Under the pieces are notes generated by a model, which made no database searches, was not told the DNA's origin, and saw nothing but the letters and a program-made list of their open reading frames with translations. From Piliocolobus tephrosceles (lineage: Eukaryota > Chordata > Mammalia > Primates > Cercopithecidae), in contig NC_045441.1 of the NCBI RefSeq assembly GCF_002776525.5, positions 64,000,952 to 64,064,951 of the forward strand: a stretch of DNA of 64,000 nt, written 5' to 3'. The translations under genes and the position numbers were made by a program. This document shows positions 12,941-20,934 of this stretch, one piece after another; the first letter of the stretch is position 1, and every line of letters begins with the position of its first letter.

Positions 12941-13194
12941 CCTTTAAGAACATTCATGATTCATGGGAGAAGGTCAAAATATCAGCATTAACAAGAGTTT
13001 GAAAGAAGTTGATTCCAACTTTCATGGATGACCTTCGAGGGGTTTCAAGACTTCAGTAGAGGAAGTCATAGTATACTACAGTATAGTGTATACAATATGC
13101 ACTGGGAAGCCAAAACATTCATGTGACTGACTTTTTATATTTCCTTATTGCACTGGTCTGGACCTGAAGCTTCAATATCTCCAAGGTATGCCCA

Positions 13195-14040
13195 TATATC
13201 ATTTAAAAAGAAGTTCTGAAACTTGTAGAGTCAGACAACAAAATACAAATACTAGACGCTGGCAACCCTGTTCAAGAATGGCAAACTGTGGTCAATAGAA
13301 CTGGTGAACTGCTTCCTTTTCTGAACTATTCAGCACCTACTTCCTCTTTCGACTTTTCAGCTCCTTCAGTGTTCCACTTAACATGTTTAACTCTCTTTGT
13401 GTGGGTATCTGAACGCTCACCAATAGATCTGAAGATTTTAGGGGGCAAAGAATGTGTCTTCTTATTCTTCCATCAGCCTTTGCAGCGTAAATGGAAATGG
13501 TATCTGTTTGATGCTAGTGCTATCCCTTAAAATGTTGATGGAGAAAAGTAGATTTTACTTGCCAAGATATCTTGAAAAGGAAATGAAAAGGAAAATGCTT
13601 GATGTTCAACAGATGTCTAGTGACTGAACTTATTACTTACATCAAATCAATTTGAGAGATTTGAAAAACTAATGGGAAAAAAATAAAGATGAAGGTATGG
13701 GCATTGCACCAAGTCCTTGGTAAACATAATCTGACTGGATCATGGTATAAGTACCATATGCATGGTGTCATCTTTCATTCGAAGTATGTAAGAAAGAAAG
13801 GGAATGCCTTTATATGTATATGAATTGGACTGAAAGGATAAGCAACAAAATAAAATTTAAGTAACGGGATTTCAAAAATCGATGTAGTCCTTTATAAAAT
13901 TGATTTCACCACAGAATATCATAATTATCATCAATACAAAGTGATAATCACTAATGTGTTGATTGCTAAGATTTCCTGTGCCTATGATTTTGGCACAGTC
14001 TGAAAACACAATTTTTTCACATTTAAAAAATTCATTCCTA
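13195..14040. other. Unassigned DNA
   Basis: The stretch has no recognised gene or repeat. The 80-residue plus-strand frame at 13288-13530 shows no domain. TTCATTCCTA at 14031-14040 is the left target-site duplication of the next Alu. Confidence 0.5.
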
Positions 14041-14349
14041 GGCCAGGTGCAGTAGCTCACATCTGTAATCCCAGCACTTTGGGAGGCTGAGGTGGGTGAA
14101 TCATTTGAGGTCAGGAGTTCGAGACTAGCCTGGCCAATATGGTGAAACCCCACCTCTACCAAAAATACAAAAATTAGCTGGGCGTGGTGGCAGGCACCTG
14201 TAGTCCCAGCTATTTGGGAAGCTGAGGCAAGAGAATCGCTTGAACCCAGAAGGCGGAGGTTGCAGTGAGCTGAGATGCTGAGGTCACACCACTGCACTCC
14301 AGCCTGGGTGACAGAGCAAGACTCTCATCTCAAAAAAAAAAAAAAAAAA
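14041..14349 (+). mobile_element. Full-length AluS
   Basis: A complete dimer from GGCCAGGTGCAGTAGCTCAC to an A tail of about 19 bases. TTCATTCCTA/T flanks both sides (14031-14040 and 14350-14359). GAGCTGAGATGCTGAGGTCACACCAC contains a short insertion relative to other Alus. The S subfamily is inferred from GGTGGGTGAATCATTTGAGGTC and GCCTGGCCAATATGG. Confidence 0.92.
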
Positions 14350-14815
14350 TTCATTCCTTTGACAAATATCAACAGAGGACTTTTTGCCGAGACCTATGAT
14401 TCCTATCAGGAACATACACATAAGCTAGGCAGGTACAATCTCTGCTTACTTTTTGGAGAGGGAAAACAATGATGATGGTGATAATGATAATGATTTATCA
14501 ATTATTTACTCATGCAACAGATATTCATTGAATGCATAATATCCGCCTCTACTGGACCCTTGAAATACAGGGTCTTTCATGAAGCTTAAATTATAGTGGG
14601 AAAGAGACAATATCAATAAAAACAGATAAATATATACAAATTTTTAAAATGCTGTGGAGATAGATTAAGCAGGGCAATGGGACAGGGAATGGAATACTAG
14701 GGGGTCTGGCCTGAGTTTATGAAGCATGGTCAGGGAAACTCCCCCTGAAGGAAGGAAAAGAGAGGAAGGTGCAATTAGCAAGGGAGGAATGTTCTACCAC
14801 CCAGAGGCAGTGTTG
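14350..14815. other. Unassigned DNA
   Basis: It includes a short GATGATG/ATAATGATAATG stretch near 14468-14500. No gene or named repeat is visible. Confidence 0.5.
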
Positions 14816-14995
14816 ATTAGAATAGCACTAATAATAGTTAATAGGTATTGATATTTTGTTATGTACCAGGACAGGTTCTACACACTTTGCTTGTTTTCAT
14901 GTGTTAATTCTTTATGACAACCCTATCAGGTAAATAGTAAGCTCACTTTCTAGATGAGAAAACTGAATTTTAGAAAGCCACATTATTGTTCAGGG
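14816..14995 (+). mobile_element. MIR (ancient tRNA-derived SINE)
   Basis: The order of blocks fits a MIR: AATAATAGTTAATAGGTATTG, TATGTACCAGGACAGGTTCTACACACTTTG, ATGACAACCCTATCAGGTAAATAGTAAG, then TAGATGAGAAAACTGAATTTTAG. It is diverged, as expected of a repeat shared by all mammals. Confidence 0.75.
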
Positions 14996-15597
14996 TCCCT
15001 AATTCATAATATTTAGAGTCATAATTTGAATGTAAGCAGATTAAATTCCTTTTAAAAATAAGTAAGCAACAACAAATAACAAACTTTAATGACTGGATAA
15101 GTACTATGAATAAAACAAGGAAAGGTCCAGAAAAAATGAGGGAACAACTTAAGATAAGGTCAACAGGAAAGACTTCTATGAGAAGACCACATTTCACCTG
15201 AAAACTGAAGGATAAAAAGGATGGTTCAGAGACAGACCTGGGCAAGGCAAACCAGGTAAGAGTGAGGAGTGCATGTCTATGTCCTGCAGTCAGAAGAAGC
15301 CAGGCAGGTTGCAGGAGCGTAAGGAAATCAGGACCCTGGAGCCCAGAGAATGGAGAGAAGCATCCTGAGAGATGAAGGCAGAGAAAAAAGCAAGAGTGTC
15401 ATGTCAGCCTAATAGAGTTTGGATTTTATCATAAACCATTGGGAAGCCATTTTTTTAAGGATATTATCTGGTTTTCCTTTTAAAGAATATCACTTTTGCT
15501 TCTATGTGGTAAAGGAATTAGGTTTTCCTGTACAGTTGATAGAAAATGTGTTATTGGGGCATTTTTATGGCTCGCTGTTTTATTTAACTAACAACAT
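14996..15597. other. Unassigned DNA before the L1 composite
   Basis: A purine-rich stretch (15180-15400) leads into AT-rich sequence. It shows no gene. The frame at 15419-15676 runs across the L1 boundary and is accidental. Confidence 0.5.
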
Positions 15598-15616
15598 AAA
15601 GATAGACAAGGTACAG
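15598..15616 (+). repeat. Left target-site duplication of the composite L1
   Basis: AAAGATAGACAAGGTACAG abuts the first base of the L1 5' untranslated region. The same 19 bases with one difference (AAAGACAGACAAGGTACAG) lie at 24149-24167 beyond the last L1 A tail. Confidence 0.9.
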
Positions 15617-15625
15617 GGGAGGTTC

Positions 15626-15636
15626 CAAGATGGCCG
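15626..15636 (+). promoter_or_regulatory. YY1-type site at the L1 5' end
   Basis: CCAAGATGGCC lies about ten bases inside the element. In L1PA elements this YY1 site positions transcription start at the first base of the internal promoter. The core is intact, but the 5' region around it is mutated at many CpGs, so activity is doubtful. Confidence 0.7.
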
Positions 15637-16619
15637 AATAGGAACAGCTCCAGTCTACAGTTCCCAGTGTGAGTGATGCAGAAAATGGATGATTTCTACA
15701 TTTCCAACTGAGGTACTGGGTTCATCTCACTGGGGCTTGTTGGACAGTGGAGCAGGGCAGGGCAGGGCATCGCCTCACCTGGAAAGCACAAGGGGTCAGG
15801 GAATTCCCTTTCCTAGCCAAGGGAAGCCATGACAGATGGTACATGGAAAATCAGGACACTCCCACCCCAATACTGCACTTTTCCAATGGTCTTAGCAAAC
15901 AGCACACCAGGAGATTATATCCCGCTCCTGGCTCGGAGGGTCCCATGCCCATGGAGGCTCAGAGGGTCCCACCCTCACTGTTGGCACAGCAGTCTGAGAT
16001 CTAACTGCAAGGTGGCATTGAGGCTGAGGGTGGGGCATCTTCCATTGCTGAGGCTTGAGTAGGTAGACAAAGCAGCTGGGAAGCTCGAACTGGGTGGAGC
16101 CCAGAGAAGCTCAAGGAGGCCTGCCTGTCTTTGTAGACTCCACCTCTGGGGGCAGAGCATAGCTGAACAAAAGGCAGCGGAAACTTCTGCAGACTTAAAC
16201 GTCCCTGTCCAACAGCTTTGAAGAGAGTAGTAGTTCTCCCAGCGTGGAGTTTGAGATCTGAGAACGGACAGACTGCCTCCTCAAGTGGGTCCCTGACCCC
16301 CAAGTAGCCTAACTGGGAGGCACCTCCCAGTAGGGGCCGACTGACACCTCATATAGCCAGGTGCCTCTCTGAGATGAAGCTTCCAGAGGAAGGATCAGGC
16401 AGCAACATTTGCCATTCTGCAATATTTGCTATTCTGCAGCCACCACTGGTGATACTCAGGCAAACAGGGTCTAGAGTGGACCTCCAGCAAACTCCAACAG
16501 ACCTGCAGCTGAGGGTCCTGACTGTTAGAAGGAAAACTCACAAACAGAAAGGACATCCACACCAAAACTCATATGTATGCCACCATCATCAAAGACCAAA
16601 GGTAGATAAAACCACAAAG
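15637..16619 (+). promoter_or_regulatory. L1PA 5' untranslated region (decayed internal promoter)
   Basis: This is the GC-richer start of the element. It keeps recognisable blocks such as GGTCAGGGAATTCCCTTTCC, GAGGCCTGCCTGTCTTTGTA and GGGTCCCTGACCCCCAAGTA. Most consensus CpG positions are TG or CA, typical of methylation-driven decay. A block near the beginning is shortened to a GCAGG repeat (GAGCAGGGCAGGGCAGGGCA). The open frames seen here on either strand are not genes. Confidence 0.85.
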
Positions 16620-17643
16620 ATGGGGAGAAACTAGAGCAGAAAAGCTGAAAATTCTAAAAATCAGAGTGCCTCTTCTCCTCCAAAGGAATGAAGCTCCTCA
16701 CCAGCAATGGAACAATGCTGGATGGAGAATGACTTTGACAAGTTGAGAGAAGAAGGCTTCAGACGATCGGTAATAACAAACTTCTCCAAGCTAAAGGAGG
16801 ATGTTCGAACCCTTCACAAAGAAGCTAAAAACCTTGAAAAAAGATTAGACAAATGGCTAACTAGAATAAACACTGCAGAGAAGACTTTAAACGATCTGAT
16901 GGAGCTGAAAACCATGGCACAAGAACTACGTGACACATGCACAAGCTTCAGTAGCTGATTTGATCAAGTGGAAGAAAGGGTACCAGTGATTGAAGATCAA
17001 ATGAATGAAATGAAGTGAAAAGACAAGTTTAGAGAAAAAAGAGTAAAAAGAAATGAATGAAGCCTCCAAGAAATATGGGACTATGTGAAAAGACCAAATC
17101 TACATCTGATTGGTGTACCTGAAAGTGAAAAGGAGAATGGAACCAAGCTGGAAAACTCTGCAGGATATTATCCAGGAGAATGTCCCCAACCTAGAAACGC
17201 AGGCCAACATTCAAATTTAGGAAGTACAGAGAACACCACAAAGATACTCCTCAAGAAGAGCAGCTCCAAGACACATAACTGTCAGATTCACCAAAGTTGA
17301 AATGAAGGAAAAAATCTTAAGGGCAGCCAGAGGGAAAGGTCTGGTTACCCACAAAGGGAAGCCCATCAGATTAATAGCAGATCTCTCGGCAGAAAGTCTA
17401 CAAGCCAGAAGAGAGTGGGGGCCAATATTCAACATTCTTAAAAAAAAGAATTTTCAACCCAGAATTTCATATTCAGCCAAACTAGGCTTCATAAGTGAAG
17501 AAGAAATAAAATGCTTTACAGACAAACAAATGCTGAGAGATTTTGTCACCCCCAGGCCTGCCTTACAAGAGCTCCAGAAGGAAGTACTAAACATGGAAAG
17601 GAACAACAGGTACCAGCTACTGCAAAAACATGCCAAATTGTAA
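16620..17643 (+). pseudogene. L1 ORF1 (RNA-binding chaperone) pseudogene
   Basis: The ancestral start ATGGGGAGAAAC at 16620 is followed at once by a stop. The ORF1p-like frame can be followed at 16707-16958 (SWMENDFD-like N terminus, EEGFRRS, then the coiled-coil segment with LEKRLDKWLTRINTAEKTL) and at 17085-17300 (KRPNLHLIGVPESEKENGTK, the start of the RRM). It then shifts frame to 17302-17643 (LRAARGKGLVTHKGKPIRL and the C-terminal domain, ending HAKL plus stop). In-frame stops and at least three frame changes rule out a product. In active elements the trimeric protein coats L1 RNA. The termination codon at 17641-17643 is in its ancestral place, 63 bases before ORF2. Confidence 0.92.
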
Positions 17644-17706
17644 AGACTATCGATGCTAGGAAGAAAGTGCATCAACTAACTGGAAAAATAACAAGCTAAC
17701 ATCATA

Positions 17707-19786
17707 ATGATAGGATCAAATTCACACATAACAATATTAACCTTAAATATAAATGAGCTAAATGCTCCAATTAAAAGACACAGACTGGCAAATTGGATAA
17801 AGAGTCAAGACCCATCAGTGTGTTGTATTAAGAAGACCCATCTCACGTGCAGAGACACACATAGGCTCAAAATAAAGGGATGGAGGAAGATCTACCAAGC
17901 AAATGGAAAACAAAAAAAAGCAGGGGTTGCAATCCTAGTCTCTGATAAAACAGATTTTAAATCAACAAAGATCAAAAGAGACGAAGAAGGCCATTACATA
18001 ATGGTAAAGGGATCAATTCAACAAGAAGAGCTAACTATCCTAAATATATATGCACCCAATACAGGAGCACCCAGATTCATAAAGCAAACCCCTAGAGACT
18101 TACAAAGAGACCTACACTCCCACACAATCATAGTGGGAGACTTTAACACCCCACTGTCAACATTAGACAGATCAACGAGACAGAAAGTTAACAAGGATAT
18201 CCAGGAATTGAACTCAACTCTGCACCAAGCAGACCTAATAGACATCTACAGAACTCTCCACCCCAAATAAACAGAATATACATTCTTCTCAGCACCACAA
18301 TGCACATATTTCAAAATTGACCACATAGTTGGAAGTAAAGAACTCTTAAGCAAATGTAAAAGAACAGAAATCATAACAAACTGCCTCTCAGACCACAGTG
18401 CAATCAAACTAGAACTCAGGATTAAGAAACTCAATCAAAACCGCTCAACTACATGGAAACTGAACAACCTGCTCCTGAATGGCTACTGGGTACATAACGA
18501 AATGAAGGCAGAAATAAAGATGTTCTTTGAAACCAATGAGAACAAAGACACAACATACCAGAATCTCTGGGACACATTTAAAGGAGTGTGTAGAGGGAAA
18601 TTTATAGCACTAAATGCCCACAAGAGAAAGCAGGAAAGACCTAAAATTGACACCCTAACATCACAATTAAAAGAACTAGAGAAGCAAGAGCAAACATATT
18701 CAAAAGCTAGCAGAAGGCAAGAAATGACTAAGATCAGAGCAGAACTGAAGGAGATAGAGACACAAAAAAACCTCCAAAAAATCAAATGAATCCAGGAGCT
18801 GGTTTTTTGAAAACATCAACAGAATTGATAGACCACTAGCAAGACTAATAAAGAAGAAAAGAGTGAAGAATCAAATAGATGCAATAAAAAATGATAAAGG
18901 CAATATCACCACTGATCCCATAGAAATACAAACTACCATCAGAGACTACTATAAACACCTCTATGCAAATAAACTAGAAAATCTAGAAGAAATGGATAAA
19001 TTCCTGGACACATACACCCTCCCAAGACTAAACCAGGAAGAAGTTGAATCCCTGAATACACCAATAACAGGCTCTGATATTCAGGCAATAATTAATAGCC
19101 TACCAACCAAACAAAGTCCAGGACCAGACGGATTCATAGCCGAATTCTACCAGAGGTACAAAGAGGAGCTGGTACCATTCTTTCTGAAACTATTCCAATC
19201 AACAGAAAAAGAGAGAATCCTCCCTAACTCATTTTATGAGGCCAGCATCATCTGATACCAAAGCCCGGAAGAGACACAACAAAAAAAGAGAATTTTAGAC
19301 CAATATCTCTGATGAATATCGATGCAAAAATTCTCAATAAAATACTGGCAAACGGAATCCAGCAGCAAGTCAAAAAGCTTATCCACCACGATCACGTTGG
19401 CTTCATCCTTGGGATGCAAGGCTGGTACAACATACGCAAATCAATAAATGTAATCCATCCTATAAACAGAACCAAAGGAAAAAAACCACATGATTATCTC
19501 AATAGATGCAGAAAAGGCCTTCAACAACACTCAACAGCCCTTCATGCTAAAAACTCTCAATAAACTATGTATTGATAGGACGTATCTCAAAATACTAAGA
19601 GCTATTTATGACAAACCCACAGCCCATATCATACTGAATGAGCAAAAACTGTAAGCATTCCCTTTGAAAACTCGTACAAGACAGGGATGCCCTCTCTCAC
19701 CACTCCTATTCAACATGGTGTTGGAAGTCCTGCCCAGGGCAATCGGGCAAGAGAAAGAAATAAAGGATATTCAATTAGGAAAAGAG
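17707..19786 (+). pseudogene. L1 ORF2 pseudogene, first copy (endonuclease and partial RT)
   Basis: The start codon at 17707 opens 187 codons of the AP-like endonuclease, ending at a TAA (18268). The catalytic Asn block (LNINELN) and the VGDFNTPLS Asp block are present. The block that should read QETHL reads KKTHL, so the metal-binding catalytic Glu is Lys. Downstream frames at 18502-18789 and 18863-19255 cover the linker and N-terminal RT region, including KQSPGPDGF. The part at 19312-19786 is broken several times. The copy stops after CAATTAGGAAAAGAGG, just before the RT active-site FADD block, and joins the 3' untranslated region through a short GGAA-type microhomology. It cannot encode an active protein. 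Confidence 0.92.
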
Positions 19787-20335
19787 GGAAACATCACCCA
19801 CCGGGGCCTGTCAGGTGGTGGGGTGCAAGGGGAAGGAGAGCAAATAACTAGTGCATGTGGGGCTTAAAAACTAGATGATGGGGCTAGGTGCAGTGGCTCA
19901 TGCCTGTAATCTCAGGACTTTGGGAGGCCGAGGAAGGCAGATCACCTGAGGTCAAGGGTTCGTGACCAGCCTGGCCAACGTGGTGAAAACCTGTCTCTAT
20001 GAAAAATACAAAATTAGCTGGGCGTGGGGGTGCGTGCCTGTAATCTCAGCTACTGGGGAGGATGAGGCAGGATAATTGCTTGAATCCGGGAGGCAGAGGT
20101 TGCAGTGAGTCAAGACTGTGCCACTGCACTCTAGACTGAGAGACAGGACGAGATTCTGCCTCAAACAAGCAAACAAAAAAAACAAAACAAAACCTAGATG
20201 ACAGGTTGATGGGTGCAGCAAACCACCATGGCACATGTATACCTATGTAACAAACCTGCATGTTCTGTACATGTACCCCAGAACTTAAAAGTAAAATTTA
20301 AAAAAAAGAAAAAAAGAAAAACAAACAAAAAAAAC
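19787..20335 (+). mobile_element. L1 3' untranslated region of the first copy, with A-rich tail
   Basis: After the ORF2 deletion the sequence resumes with CACCCACCGGGGCCTGTCAG. After an Alu interruption it continues with GGTTGATGGGTGCAGCAAAC, GCACATGTATACCTATGTAAC and ACCCCAGAACTTAAAAG, then an A-rich tail with G and C interruptions. About 2.2 kb of the ORF2 3' half is missing compared with the second copy. Confidence 0.9.
19882..20188 (+). mobile_element. AluS inserted in the L1 3' untranslated region
   Basis: A full-length dimer (GGCTAGGTGCAGTGGCTCAT to a tail of CAAA/CAAAAC units). AAAAACTAGATGA at 19866-19878 and AAAACCTAGATGA at 20189-20201 are its target-site duplication. L1 sequence resumes afterwards, so it is younger than the L1 copy it sits in. 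Confidence 0.92.
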
Positions 20336-20934
20336 ACTGGACAGAACAAATCCCTTCTCAGTATTTTCTTTTTTCAAAAATGTGTTGTCTCTTTTTGTTT
20401 ACTGATCATTCTTGTTGAACTTTAAAATGACATTGTCAGGTTTACCCCAAAAGGTGGTAGATAAAGAGATGCACCCCTAGATGCCACATCAAGGAAGGAC
20501 TTGTTGCCCAGCTGCTGGAAGCACATGGACAACTTCCAGCTGTTGACTCCTTAAAGGTCACGCACTTCCTATGTCACTTCCCTCAGGTAACTGGGCAACG
20601 TGGTGATAAAGAGAATCAGTCATTTCAGCAGACCTGGGATAACTCTGGTGGGAAACACCCACTTGTGAGCTCCTTGCTGGTTTGGCCAAGGCTTTGTTGA
20701 GTCTGCATCTCTTCTTCACTTCTCATTCCCCTCAATCCTATGACTTTCCCCTTCTTTTCTCAGATGTCAATCTCTAATCAATGTCTTATATCCTCAATTC
20801 CATCTCAACCTCTTTCTTTGAAGAATTCAAACTGTGACAAATGTAATTAAAATACTGCCAAACCTATCTATTTAAAAATTTACTTTCTTTTAATACTTAG
20901 TTTTTCCATTTAGAAATATAGTGTCTCTATAATG
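20336..20934. other. 599-bp non-L1 segment between the two L1 copies
   Basis: The stretch follows the first L1 A-rich tail and ends exactly where the second L1 copy begins in ORF2. It has no L1 similarity and no long frame. It does have a block of moderate GC (20455-20720), including CCCAGCTGCTGGAAGCACAT and AACTCTGGTGGGAAACACCC. It could be flanking DNA copied along with a donor L1, or an old LTR I cannot name. Neither edge has a target-site duplication that would make it a separate insertion. Confidence 0.6.

Larger units (their letters stand above)
11202..13067 (+). pseudogene. Tigger1 transposase pseudogene
   Basis: The ancestral start codon at 11202 opens a frame that is lost within about 15 codons. 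The matching frame resumes at 11213 with SPTSLTLNQKLQMIKLSEEG, the N-terminal CENP-B-type helix-turn-helix region. Further family matches follow at 11566-11868 (the FIADETAIYWKKM block, which keeps the first catalytic Asp) and 11871-12098. After 12075 the reading shifts again. The second catalytic block, normally an LIDNAP motif, reads LINNAP here, so an active-site Asp is Asn. The LTR at 12339-12940 splits the C-terminal part, which continues after 12945 and ends at the deletion near 13068. At least three frame breaks, an active-site change and a truncation make it non-functional. In life it cut and pasted the element at TA sites. Confidence 0.88.
10776..13194 (+). mobile_element. Tigger1 DNA transposon (TcMar-Tigger), interrupted and deleted
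   Basis: The left terminus reads CAGGCATACCTTGTTTTATT. The right terminus is its inverted partner, ending AATATCTCCAAGGTATGCCC. TA dinucleotides flank both ends (10774-10775 and 13195-13196), the target duplication expected for this superfamily. Inside is a dead transposase gene. Two changes followed insertion: a solo LTR at 12339-12940, and a deletion at about 13068 joining the late transposase to the 3' untranslated end (CTACAGTATAGTGTATAC). Without the LTR about 1.8 kb of the roughly 2.4-kb consensus remains. Confidence 0.93.

Noticed and set aside
13872..14297. 141-residue minus-strand frame with a plausible-looking N terminus
   Set aside because: It is the antisense translation of the AluS at 14041-14349 (the familiar SLECSGAISAHCNLRLPGSSD-like peptide type), read through into flanking DNA.
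17707..18270. 187-codon endonuclease frame as a possible live gene
   Set aside because: It is the 5' end of a decayed L1 ORF2 with a stop codon at 18268, a lost catalytic Glu and a deletion downstream. It is not an independent gene.
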